This document shows positions 39,694-47,812 of a stretch of 64,000 bases of DNA, piece by piece. A model generated the notes under the pieces. It saw nothing but the letters and a program-made list of their open reading frames with translations, had not been told where the DNA came from and made no database searches. The translations under genes and the position numbers were made by a program. How positions within the stretch are numbered: position 1 is the first letter of the stretch; every line of letters starts with the position of its first letter. The DNA comes from Arthrobacter sp. ISL-48 (GTDB lineage: Bacteria; Actinomycetota; Actinomycetes; Actinomycetales; Micrococcaceae), in the NCBI RefSeq assembly GCF_018613805.1, contig NZ_JAGGPL010000001.1:186001-250000 (forward strand), read 5' to 3'.

Positions 39694-40788
39694 CTAGGGC
39701 GCGGAGTCCACCACGGACGTCCGCACGGAAGTCCAGGACATGACGGTTCCGGCGGGTTCGCCTGGGTAATCTTTCACAAGGATGTCCCGTTCTCCGATCA
39801 CGAGGCCCGAGGTGGGATCGATGATGATGTCCTGCCGGGAACCTCCTCCGGGAATGTCCATGCCGATGGCTATCCCGGTCCTGCCGTCGACTGTAGCCTG
39901 TTTGTCTGCCACTATGACGCCGGTGATGAGCGCGGCCGCCTTGTAGAGGGCGGCGCGCAGATCTGCGGGGACAACACCTGTGCGCAGGCCATCCGCGATC
40001 GTCACGAAGGCCTCCATTTCAGGAGACTTCCCGGCCCCCTTCGTCCGCTCAAAGATGAGATCCAGGAGGGCCCGCGGATCCCGGGGCAGGCTGCCGGCCT
40101 CGCTCAGGGGCGTGCCGATAATGACTGTTGGCTCGTTGCCGTAGAAGGCGCCCTTTAAGGCTCGCTGATCCTCGTACGGAGACCGCCCTTCCGGTCGTGC
40201 CTTCCGGATTTCGGCTTCTGCGGCCTTGGCGGCTTCACTGGAGAACTGAAAAGGGACGCTATCTTCGCGGTTCCAGAACCATTCCCCATCCCGGTCTGCC
40301 GGGATATAGACCTGGCTACCGGTCTTCTCCAGCCACGATGCGTGGCTTCCGTCCGCCGCATCGGTGCTTGCGCCGTAGACGGCCGTCGTTTCGATCTTCA
40401 GGTACTGGCCGGGTCCCACCACCGGGTCGGAGGTCCGGATGGTTGCAGCCGCGGCGTCGTTCAGGAACTCGGCAGCCTCGGCGGTTGCTCCCGGACGGTC
40501 GGGCATGATGACGTCAGCGGCCACGATGACGCCCACGAGAAAAGCCGCAGCCGCCGATCCCATCACAATACGGCGCCGGATGCGCATCGGGTTGGCTTTG
40601 AATGAGGTGTGCAGCGGAGTGACCAGGTCGAGATGAGAAGCTGAATCGACCTTGGACTCGGCATCTGAATTCAGGAATGAAAGCGATCTGGCCCGGCTCT
40701 TGGCCAGTTCAGACTCGCTGACGGAGTCTGCGGGATCGACAGCTGAAAGCAGACGTCCGATGCCACCTGACGTGTTGGTTTTACTCAT
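39694..40788 (-). CDS. CU044_5270-family membrane protein, sigma-factor partner
   Basis: 364-residue protein with a cytoplasmic N-terminus (1-75), one membrane helix (~75-98; MGSAAAAFLVGVIVAADVIM) and an external domain rich in beta strands (QYLKIETTAVYG ... GLVIGERDILVKDYPG). It resembles the CU044_5270 family found next to ECF sigma factors in actinobacteria, where it is suspected to modulate the sigma factor. Its ATG overlaps the sigma-factor stop by 4 bp, so the two are translationally coupled. No zinc-finger anti-sigma motif is visible. Confidence 0.8.
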   Translation of the reverse strand: MSKTNTSGGIGRLLSAVDPADSVSESELAKSRARSLSFLNSDAESKVDSASHLDLVTPLHTSFKANPMRIRRRIVMGSAAAAFLVGVIVAADVIMPDRPGATAEAAEFLNDAAAATIRTSDPVVGPGQYLKIETTAVYGASTDAADGSHASWLEKTGSQVYIPADRDGEWFWNREDSVPFQFSSEAAKAAEAEIRKARPEGRSPYEDQRALKGAFYGNEPTVIIGTPLSEAGSLPRDPRALLDLIFERTKGAGKSPEMEAFVTIADGLRTGVVPADLRAALYKAAALITGVIVADKQATVDGRTGIAIGMDIPGGGSRQDIIIDPTSGLVIGERDILVKDYPGEPAGTVMSWTSVRTSVVDSAP

Positions 40789-41312
40789 CTTTCTGCTCCC
40801 TCTGGCTGTGGCTCTGTGTTTAGCAGGCGGCTAAGTGCCTTGCGGGCTCGGTGTAAACGCATCCTGACCGCGGTGGCGCTGGTGTTGAGCAGGTCCGAGA
40901 CCTCGCTGGAGCTAAAGCCGTCCCAGTAGGTCAGGAGGAGGACTTCGCGGTCGTCGGGACCGAGTTGCCTCAGTGCCTCACGGATCGGGGATTCATCTCT
41001 GTGGCTCTCCTGGTCTCGTTCGAGCTGAAGAGCACCGAGGAGACTGGCGAAGCGAAGGGCTGACCGGTCATGGTTGCGGAGCACGTTTTTCGCAATACCG
41101 AAGAGAGTCATGACCGAAAGGCCGTCGTTGTCCCCTGTCTTTTCCCAAGCGATCCTGAAGACTTCGGCACAAAGGTCCTCAGCGGTAGCGGCGTTTTCTG
41201 TTCGACGGCGGAAATAGCGGTAGATGCGGTCGTGGCCGGCGGCATGGGTGGCCAAGAAGCATTTCTCCCTCTCCAAGTCCCCTCGTTCCTTCCGGACAGT
41301 TTGTAAGCTCAT
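40785..41312 (-). CDS. ECF-type RNA polymerase sigma factor
   Basis: 175-residue sigma-70 family factor. Region 2 includes RIYRYFRRRTENAATAEDLCAEVFRIAW, and region 4 is LGPDDREVLLLTYWDGFSSSEVSDLLNTSATAVRMRLHRAR (described across two parts). No C-terminal extension. It forms an operon with the following CU044_5270-type membrane protein, the likely regulator. Upstream on the minus strand there is a GGAAC motif about 90 bp before the start that could be an ECF -35 for autoregulation, without a convincing -10. Confidence 0.9.
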   Translation of the reverse strand: MSLQTVRKERGDLEREKCFLATHAAGHDRIYRYFRRRTENAATAEDLCAEVFRIAWEKTGDNDGLSVMTLFGIAKNVLRNHDRSALRFASLLGALQLERDQESHRDESPIREALRQLGPDDREVLLLTYWDGFSSSEVSDLLNTSATAVRMRLHRARKALSRLLNTEPQPEGAER

Positions 41313-41621
41313 GCCCTGTTAATGTCCGGCAGCCCCCAAAGTGTAACCAAGCGACCCAACTAGACTTTCGCTGTCCTTCTTATCGGACGTTCCGCAGCGT
41401 CGACGCCAGACCGGATTCCTAAGCTCTGACGTCTGTTGGCTACCTCTCGGCGGTGATCGCTTCGAAGCAGGTATTTTGGGTCCGGAGCAGAGTCCCTTTG
41501 AACGGACCCTGCACCGTGCAACGAACCTCACACGACGAAGGACCGGGCGCTATGGCTTCTTGGAATCAAAGCCACCGCACCCGGTCCCTCTTTCGGACTA
41601 CTTACGATCGAAGTCGGTCAC
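41313..41621. other. 309-bp gap between sigma gene and LAYTG surface gene
   Basis: It contains the promoter region of the ECF sigma gene and the terminator hairpin at 41540-41587. No coding frame is supported. Confidence 0.5.
41540..41587 (-). terminator. Two-part hairpin after the LAYTG surface-protein gene
   Basis: Outer arms of 8 bp (GGACCGGG with CCCGGTCC) and inner arms of 6 bp (TGGCTT with AAGCCA) around a 10-base loop, 35 bp past the stop at 41622. Confidence 0.65.
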
Positions 41622-42737
41622 TCACTCAGATTTGCGTCGCTTTGCCGAGCGTGCCATGAAAGCGATCACGATACCTGCGAGCAACGCGATACCGGCCCAA
41701 ATGGCCAACGACTCAACACCACCGGCACCGGTGTAAGCCAACGCCTCCTGGTTGCCACTATCGGAAAGGGCACTCGCTGGAACCGGCAATAGCGAAGCAG
41801 CGGTTGGGTTCGCGTTCGCCGGCGTTCCAGTATTGACGCTGTTTGCGGCAGGGGTGTTGATGTTCAGTGATGCGGTGATGTCTGTCGGGGAGAACCCGGC
41901 CGGTGAGTAGCGGAATACGCCGCTGCCGCCGGTAAGGGCGGCTCCGGCGGGTGCGGCCGCGTCGACCGTCACCGTGGGATTAAACCGTTCCAGTACTGTC
42001 GGGTCCCAACTAAGGTTGTTATAGCCGGCCGCACAGGTCAGCGTGTGACCGGCGTTCGAAACCGTGCAGCCACTCACCACGATGTTCGACAGACCCCAGG
42101 TGGCGCCGTCATCGGAAGAAAACTGTGCAGGCACACTCGCCTGCACCGGGAACGTCGTATTCACGGGAGCGGTAAACACCACCGTGTCGCCGACAACCCC
42201 GCTGCCGTAGCTGTTGACGGACGTGTTCTTCAGCGTCCAGGGCACCACAACAGACTGCCCCGGAGCAGCTGTCACCGCGGACGGAACGTCCACCAGACCT
42301 GAGACAGGTTGAAGATCCTGGACGTTAAGGGCGAACGGATCCGACACCACCGTGTTATCGGTCTGAGTGACCGCCGCCGTCCCGGAAATTGTTCCCGAAG
42401 CCGCCGAATTGCCGACACTGACACCCAGGGTGATCGGACCGTTGTAGATCGATGGTCCGAGGCAGGTAACGCTGGAGGTTGGCACGACAGCGCCTGGACA
42501 ACCATCGGCACTAGTAATCGTCACACCCCCCGGGGCGTCAAAGGTTTGCGAATTCACTGCCCCTGTTGGGACGGGGTTGAATGTCACGGATCCGGTTCCG
42601 CCGCGAACCAGGTTCGGAACGGACTCCTGCACCGAATGAACAGGGTCCGTTACCGCGTTGGCCGCTACTGTACCCGACAGCGTCAGCCCGACAGCGAGCA
42701 ACGCAACTGCCGTGAATCTCAGATCTTTGAATCTCAA
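41622..42737 (-). CDS. LAXTG-anchored surface protein, Ig-like
   Basis: 371-residue cell-wall protein. The start is TTG at 42737 with AGAGGTG upstream. A signal peptide (1-28, cleavage near VAANA) leads into beta-rich Ig-like/DUF11-like modules (LKNTSVNSYGSGVVGDTVVFTAP). The C-terminus has the class E sortase signal EALAYTG (~334), a hydrophobic helix and a basic tail (ARSAKRRKSE). Sortase E recognises LAXTG in actinobacteria, so covalent attachment to peptidoglycan is expected. It shares its anchor type with two neighbours. The ligand or role is unknown. Confidence 0.85.
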   Translation of the reverse strand: MRFKDLRFTAVALLAVGLTLSGTVAANAVTDPVHSVQESVPNLVRGGTGSVTFNPVPTGAVNSQTFDAPGGVTITSADGCPGAVVPTSSVTCLGPSIYNGPITLGVSVGNSAASGTISGTAAVTQTDNTVVSDPFALNVQDLQPVSGLVDVPSAVTAAPGQSVVVPWTLKNTSVNSYGSGVVGDTVVFTAPVNTTFPVQASVPAQFSSDDGATWGLSNIVVSGCTVSNAGHTLTCAAGYNNLSWDPTVLERFNPTVTVDAAAPAGAALTGGSGVFRYSPAGFSPTDITASLNINTPAANSVNTGTPANANPTAASLLPVPASALSDSGNQEALAYTGAGGVESLAIWAGIALLAGIVIAFMARSAKRRKSE

Positions 42738-42914
42738 ATGCCACCTCTTTCAGTCTAAATTCAACAAAATGCGAACGGTCCCACATGAAACTCCTTCAGG
42801 CTCCAAAGACCAGGGCATACCAAACAGTTGCGCGTCGAGGTTCTCCTCCTGCATCGGAGAATCACCGTGTCCGCGCAACCCTCTCCCCTGGCCTATGGCA
42901 GACCTGCAATCACA

Positions 42915-42950
42915 GGTGAAGGGCGGGACCTCCCGGCCCCGCCCTTCACC
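42915..42950. terminator. Strong GC-rich hairpin in the LAXTG intergenic region
   Basis: Arms GGTGAAGGGCGGG (42915-42927) and CCCGCCCTTCACC (42938-42950) are perfectly complementary over 13 bp with a 10-base loop. It could end the transcript of the 44717 gene or act as a leader attenuator for the 42737 gene. No U-tract follows on either strand. Confidence 0.55.
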
Positions 42951-43002
42951 GCTATGCATGATCCCGCGGAACCGAAACGGACCATCTAAGGGAGTCAGTT
43001 CT

Positions 43003-43033
43003 TAAACCGCCGACATCGGGAATCGTGACGCGG
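43003..43033. promoter_or_regulatory. Shared 31-bp motif, copy C
   Basis: Plus strand reads TAAACC, 15 spacer bases, then CGTGACGCGG. This resembles an ECF-type promoter (AACC at -35, CGT at -10) in the plus direction. In the minus direction it lies 266 bp upstream of the LAYTG gene at 42737. Confidence 0.45.
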
Positions 43034-43277
43034 GTCTCCAGCCCGCTGCTGGCTTCGGTCCCCATGAAGCAAGGGTGAGTCTTCAAGCGCCAGGAGCCCG
43101 GGTAATGGCCTTGACGCTCACGACGTGACCAGGCAGGAGATCGCAGACTTTGCTGCCGGATCTTCTGCGAGGATTTTGCAACCACCCACGTTATCCGGCA
43201 GGCCTGCGCGATGGACCCCTTTTGATCCCCGCCTTGACCTGATCCCGCCAGTGCTCTTCCTCGGGTGGACCCTTGGT

Positions 43278-44717
43278 TTAGACGGTTGGTTCGGCGTTCC
43301 GTTTGCTGTTGCGGCGCCGGGTGATGGCCGTGAAGATCAGTCCGAGTGCGAGCAGGGCAGCGGCGATCCAGACGAGCGGCTGGGAATTTACTCCGGTGTA
43401 CGCCAGGGCCGCCTCGGGTGCCACTGCGGGACTCGCGGCTTGGCTGGAAGTCGCAGTCGGAACCGGAGCCGCCGTCGTCGCAGTCGCAGTCGGAACCGGA
43501 ACCGGAGCCGCCACCGTCGCAGTCGGAACCGGAGCCGCCGTCGTGGCCGGCGCAGTCGGAACCGGGGCCGCCGTCGTGGCAGTCGCAGTCGGAACCGGAG
43601 CCGCCGTCGTCGCAGTCGGAACCGGAGCCGCCGTCGTCGCAGTCGGAACCGGAGCCGCCGTCGTCGCAGTCGGAACCGGCGCAGGCGTGATCGTCGCGCA
43701 CGTCTCAATGAATCCGCCGAACGGGAAGTAGTGTTCTTCGGAGCCGCCGAGAATGGCATCGCCTACGATTGCGGTCCCTTGAAGGTTCGCGCTGGTCTTG
43801 GTGTAGGCGGCGCGAGGAGCGAGCAGCGATCCGTCGATTGAATCTCCCCCCTGTGTGATGGATGAGGCATCGGGGAAGTTGTAGAGAATTCCTCTGGGAT
43901 CCCTTGCGCCCGCCAGTGTGAGGCTAAGGTCGGCCGGTCCGTTACCCGAGACGTTGATGATCAGGGGGTTTTGCGGGCTGGGAGTGACGGGCCCGCCGAA
44001 GGTGACCTCGTCCAGGGATGACAGTTCGGCTGTCGTTAGATTCCAGTAGTTCGCACCCGGCGCCATCGCCAGCGAGACACGACCATTCACGATGGGGGTG
44101 GTGAGGACGTGTTCAGCGTTACAGGTTCCGGTCGCTGCTGCCGAGACGAGGGCCGCGGCGGCGATCGCGTCAGACTGTGCGAAGGTCCCTGCGAACTGCC
44201 CGGGAGCTGAGACCGTCGAGGCCGCCTGGCGGTGGTTGGAGACGACGGCGGGGTTGCTCCCGTAAGGGCTGCCGGCTTCTACGACCTGTGTGTTGACGGC
44301 GGCGTTGTTCTGGTCGGTGTCGAGCACGGTGGTTCCGGTGAGATCGCCGATCCTGATCGCGCCTTGGCTGAGGACCTGCAGCGTTCCGGTGGACTGGGAA
44401 AGATCTACTTTCCCTCCGACCAGCAGCGCGACTGCAGTGCTGGTCTTGAACGCCACATTGGTTCCGGAGAAGCTCAGGTTGCCGCCGACGGCGACGGGTC
44501 CTTCGCTCTCCGCGTTCATGGTGACATCGCCAAACGAGACCACATTCCAGTCGGAATAGGCGGCCAGCGGATTAATGGGTGTTGTCGCGGGGCCGGCGAC
44601 CGCGGGGCTCATGGAGAGCAGGCCAGCGGTGAGAGCGGATACGCCTGCTAGGGCGAATGAGATATTGCGGAGCCGTCCGTTGCGGTCAGCGTGGGTTGAG
44701 GGGGCAAGGGTACGCAA
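43278..44717 (-). CDS. Choice-of-anchor A surface protein with LAXTG signal
   Basis: 479-residue cell-wall protein. The start is TTG at 44717 with AGAGGA upstream. After a signal peptide (1-42) comes a choice-of-anchor A / collagen-binding-like beta-helical domain (about 45-350: DWNVVSFGDVTM, EGPVAVGGNLSF, SIDGSLLAPRAAY, GEEHYFPFGGF-like end). A stalk of APVPTATTA repeats (~355-430) is followed by the sortase E signal ALAYTGV (~439), a hydrophobic helix and a basic tail. The domain name reflects that family members use varied anchors; here it is LAXTG. Probable adhesin or matrix protein. Confidence 0.87.
   Translation of the reverse strand: MRTLAPSTHADRNGRLRNISFALAGVSALTAGLLSMSPAVAGPATTPINPLAAYSDWNVVSFGDVTMNAESEGPVAVGGNLSFSGTNVAFKTSTAVALLVGGKVDLSQSTGTLQVLSQGAIRIGDLTGTTVLDTDQNNAAVNTQVVEAGSPYGSNPAVVSNHRQAASTVSAPGQFAGTFAQSDAIAAAALVSAAATGTCNAEHVLTTPIVNGRVSLAMAPGANYWNLTTAELSSLDEVTFGGPVTPSPQNPLIINVSGNGPADLSLTLAGARDPRGILYNFPDASSITQGGDSIDGSLLAPRAAYTKTSANLQGTAIVGDAILGGSEEHYFPFGGFIETCATITPAPVPTATTAAPVPTATTAAPVPTATTAAPVPTATATTAAPVPTAPATTAAPVPTATVAAPVPVPTATATTAAPVPTATSSQAASPAVAPEAALAYTGVNSQPLVWIAAALLALGLIFTAITRRRNSKRNAEPTV
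43448..43690. repeat. Tandem repeat encoding the APVPTATTA stalk
   Basis: About eight units of 24-30 bp built on GTCGCAGTCGGAACCGGAGC. They lie inside the choice-of-anchor A gene and encode its Pro/Thr/Ala stalk. Such arrays vary in copy number by slippage. The repeats also keep other frames open, producing false long frames on both strands. Confidence 0.8.
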
Positions 44718-45309
44718 AATATTTATCCTCTTGTGAAAAGTGTGTTTTGCTCCATCCTTGGGCCGCGGTGTGACCTATTCGATCGGTGCGGCTGTGAAAT
44801 GGAGCCGGGAATGCCGGCCGGGCAAGGACTAGGTCCAGCTTGATAACGGGGCCGGACGGTTTCATGACGCGGCGAGCAGAAACTTTTTTTGGCGGGGCGA
44901 AGGACTTGCACATCGAGTGAGGGTCTGGGGGCGCCGGAGTGTTCGCCGGGCCAGTCAATGTTGATGGCCCGGGCCTGTCAGGGCAGCGCCCGCTGGCCCG
45001 CTCGTCCTTACTTGTTTGCCGTCCGGTGGCAGGAGGTCATCCGCCACTGCGCGAGGCTTATCCCGCCGAATATCTTCGCGGCACTAGAGATTCCCTTACC
45101 CGGATTCGAAGCACCGTCTGGCTAATTGTCAGCCTTAGTCGTTGGGACCGTCGCTGCCGGCGAGTACTCACTTCGTCCCCCTATGACACGAAGCCCCGCA
45201 GCGGCTAAGGCCACTCCCCGGGCGGATGTGAACGTTACCTGTTCCATCGAGTAACGGACGCACGCATCGTGCGGAAATCTGTCAAGAACAGTGCATCAAC
45301 AACGCTGAA
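44718..45309. other. 592-bp gap upstream of the choice-of-anchor A gene
   Basis: No gene is supported. Near 45231-45258 the plus strand has GTTACC, 15 bases, CGGACG, a degraded likeness of the 31-bp motif seen elsewhere in this island. I see no clear terminator for the upstream sigma gene. Confidence 0.4.
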
Positions 45310-46722
45310 TCAACATCCGAAGAGAAAGGAGCAGCTGGGGCTAGCCGTGGCCGTCGCTGTCGGGGCGCTGCTCGCGCCCGGACTTGGGGTCGGCGATGAA
45401 GTCAGGGTGGATGTACTACTCGGGACTGGCGTCGTGGCGGAGGGTGTTGGCGTGGCGGAGGGTGTTGGGGTTGGCATCGGTGAGATCAGGGTCGTCGCAG
45501 GATTGGGCGTCTGGCCGGTCGTGGGGGTTAGCGTGGGGAAACCCGGAATGCGGATGCTTGGCGGAGCTGCCGGCGTGATGGTTTTGGGCCTGCCGACGCT
45601 AGGGCCCTGGATGGGCACTCGGATGGGTCCGGCAGGAAGCGTCAAGGGTTCAGCTTCTGAGGATGCGGCAGGGAGCGTTTGAACCTGTGGCGCCGTTCCG
45701 GGTGCAGAGGGTTCCAGCGAGGCGAGAGCAGCGGGCGGTTCCGCGGCAGGGGCCGATGACGATTGATTCGGCGTAATGGAACTCGAAGTCCCGGCGGGCG
45801 TGAGCACCACGATCCCGCCAACGGCCGCGGCCGCCACTAGTGCGACGCCGGCGAGCCACAGCCCGGAGGAGACTGACACCGTTGCGTGTGATCCGCGACG
45901 GTTCAGCCAGGAGTAGACCCCTTCCAGCATGGAAACCGGAACGGACCCGGGAACAGGAGGGAACAGGGGCAGGCCAAGGAACAATGGTGCGATGGCCTTG
46001 CGCATGGTGGAACGGACATCTTGAAGCTCCAGCAGGGCTTTGGTGCATTTGAGGCAACCGTCCGTATGCGCCTCGAGGCGGGCCCTATCCCGCGAAGCCA
46101 AGCGTTCCGTGGCGGATTTGGACAGCAAGGGCAGGGTCGGCTGGCACTCGGGGTCCAAGGACCCGGCTACATATGCCTGCAGATAGGCCTGACGCAAACC
46201 CTTCCGTGCGCGCACTGCGACGGCGGAAACAGCGTTCGGTTCCAGGCCCAGCAGGGGTGCCACACGACGGGGCGGCTCGCCTTCGACGTCCACATGCCAC
46301 AGCACGGTCTGCCAGCGCACGGGCAGACTCGCGAACGCGGACCCTGCGAGGGAGTGGTCATCTGCGTTTAGGACGGCAGCAAAGCCTGCATCTTCGTGTG
46401 GCGGGGCTTCGATCTCCTCGGTCGGGGTCTGCCTGGATTGCGCGACCCAGTGATCGGTGGCGCAGGTCCGCACGGCCCGGAACAGGTAAGGGCGGAACGG
46501 GCCCTGGGGTCCTTTGCCCCGGCGGATGGCCGAGACGACCTTGACGAACGCCTCGGACGCGATGTCCTCGGCGTCAAAGGTATTGCCCACGAGCCTCTTG
46601 GCGAACCTCAGACCAGCTTCCCAATGCCTGGTGTAGAGCAGCGCCATCGACTGGGACTCTCCATCCTGGGCCGCTGCCAGGACCAGGTCTTCGTCAGATA
46701 TTTCCAGGCTTTCAACACTCAC
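45310..46722 (-). CDS. Sigma-70 family factor fused to zinc-finger, membrane helix and Pro-rich tail
   Basis: 470 residues from a GTG at 46722 (AAGGAT upstream); the frame is open 29 codons earlier. Region 2 (about 20-95: RFAKRLVGNTFDAEDIASEAF) and region 4 (about 125-185: LPVRWQTVLWHVDVEG ... NAVSAVAVRARKGLRQAYL) form an ECF-like sigma factor. They are followed by a zinc-finger anti-sigma-type motif (EAHTDGCLKCTKAL, H-x3-C-x2-C, ~210), one membrane helix (~290-312) and an external Pro/Thr/Ser-rich tail of about 150 residues. The tail ends CSFLFGC. A sigma and its anti-sigma in one membrane-tethered chain implies release by proteolysis or conformational change. Located between LAXTG genes it may control. 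Confidence 0.85.
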   Translation of the reverse strand: MSVESLEISDEDLVLAAAQDGESQSMALLYTRHWEAGLRFAKRLVGNTFDAEDIASEAFVKVVSAIRRGKGPQGPFRPYLFRAVRTCATDHWVAQSRQTPTEEIEAPPHEDAGFAAVLNADDHSLAGSAFASLPVRWQTVLWHVDVEGEPPRRVAPLLGLEPNAVSAVAVRARKGLRQAYLQAYVAGSLDPECQPTLPLLSKSATERLASRDRARLEAHTDGCLKCTKALLELQDVRSTMRKAIAPLFLGLPLFPPVPGSVPVSMLEGVYSWLNRRGSHATVSVSSGLWLAGVALVAAAAVGGIVVLTPAGTSSSITPNQSSSAPAAEPPAALASLEPSAPGTAPQVQTLPAASSEAEPLTLPAGPIRVPIQGPSVGRPKTITPAAPPSIRIPGFPTLTPTTGQTPNPATTLISPMPTPTPSATPTPSATTPVPSSTSTLTSSPTPSPGASSAPTATATASPSCSFLFGC

Positions 46723-47103
46723 GGGCACCGCATCCTTGGCAACGAAGGATGCCGCCCGTGCCCCGCGGGAGACCCAACCTGAACAGTGGCAGCAGCTTGC
46801 CCCTGACACCCCAAATTGCCATCATCTAAAGACCTCACGTCTCGATACACCCCGACCCCGTTGTCACTGCCCGCCCGGCTCAGCAAAAACCTGATACGAA
46901 TCTCTCGACAGTCGGCTTCCTATGACTATTACCGGCGAGATCGTAAATCGTGACGCGGTTTGAACGCAGGGAGGTTTGCCGGCCGCGACGTCGATAGTCC
47001 AGCGGGACCTTGCCGCGCCGAGGAATTGCCCTCCGGCCCACGGTCAACTGAAGTGCAGGGCCGTTTGCACGTCACGAAATACCGAATGGGCTGTTAAGCA
47101 CAT
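46723..47103. other. 381-bp divergent gap with motif copy B
   Basis: It separates the membrane-tethered sigma gene (minus) from a hypothetical gene (plus). It holds the motif at 46928-46958; no other feature is supported. Confidence 0.5.
46928..46958. promoter_or_regulatory. Shared 31-bp motif, copy B
   Basis: ATTACC, 15 bases, CGTGACGCGG on the plus strand. As an ECF-type promoter it would read toward the hypothetical gene at 47104 (146 bp). On the minus strand it lies 206 bp upstream of the sigma-factor start. Confidence 0.5.
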
Positions 47104-47682
47104 ATGCAGGAGAACAACCGCCCGGACTCATATTCCCCGGCCCCGGTCACCCTGGAGCGCACGGAGCCAACAACCGCCGAAAGGATCAGGACCACCATGC
47201 GGTTTGACGAGATTGTGACCCCGGTCTACAGAAGAGGGGATCTTGGGTCACGGGCCAGTACTCGTCCACTGGCAGGAGAGTCGCGTGAACTGCTTGAGAC
47301 GGATTTCATCCCCGACCGGAAACTACTGGCCAAAGTCCTGGCCAGCAATTTTGGTGACTATATGAGCCTTGCGCTGTTCAGCCACCTCGTCTCCGGCCCA
47401 GCCCCCGTGTCGGCTCCCCGTCACCGCACCAAAGCCCTGGACTACTTGGGCCATATGCTTAGCGAAGGCTATCTGACCATCGGTGACGTGCACGAAAACG
47501 GATTCGTTCCGTGGGATTGCGGGGCTGCCGAGGCCTTGTCATGGGTCTGCATTCAATGGGGGCCGGGCCAAGGAGCGCGCACCCGCGATAACCTCCGGGA
47601 GATCGCATGGCTTGGCAACACACCCCATGGGAACGACCTCGCCACCTCGCTGAATCGGCGGCGGAACCGGCGATTGTTCTGA
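47104..47682 (+). CDS. Hypothetical protein, cytoplasmic
   Basis: 192 residues with no signal peptide or membrane helix. An internal ATG at 47197 (MRFDEIVTP) has a better ribosome site (AGGACC after AAGGATC), so the true protein may be 161 residues. Notable segments are DYMSLALFSHLV, LDYLGHMLSEGYLTIGDV and FVPWDCGAAEALSWV. The C-terminal basic tail is NRRRNRRLF. I do not recognise a family. It is convergent with the second fused sigma factor and may be read from the motif at 46928-46958. Confidence 0.6.
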   Translation: MQENNRPDSYSPAPVTLERTEPTTAERIRTTMRFDEIVTPVYRRGDLGSRASTRPLAGESRELLETDFIPDRKLLAKVLASNFGDYMSLALFSHLVSGPAPVSAPRHRTKALDYLGHMLSEGYLTIGDVHENGFVPWDCGAAEALSWVCIQWGPGQGARTRDNLREIAWLGNTPHGNDLATSLNRRRNRRLF

Positions 47683-47812
47683 CACAAGCCCTGCCGGATG
47701 CGGCGCCCCAGTCCTGGCCGGGGTGAAGGAAAGCGCACTAGGTTCCACATGCACTCCGGCCTCGAAGAGCGCCCTGGCCGGGATCTCGGTCTTCCACCCA
47801 GTCGTTGCGGCT

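Larger units (their letters stand above)
42738..43277. other. 540-bp gap between two LAXTG surface genes
   Basis: It holds the hairpin at 42915-42950 and one copy of the 31-bp motif at 43003-43033. A minus-strand frame stays open through this region into the neighbouring repeats, but this looks repeat-driven rather than coding. Confidence 0.5.

Noticed and set aside
43130..43280. Cyclic-di-GMP or cyclic-di-AMP riboswitch upstream of the surface genes
   Set aside because: No match to the conserved core sequences of either class on either strand.
42952..43841. Long frames on both strands across the LAXTG gap and stalk repeats
   Set aside because: Kept open by the tandem repeat; low-complexity Arg/Ser or Asp/Gly/Ser composition, no ribosome site, and they overlap the real choice-of-anchor A gene.
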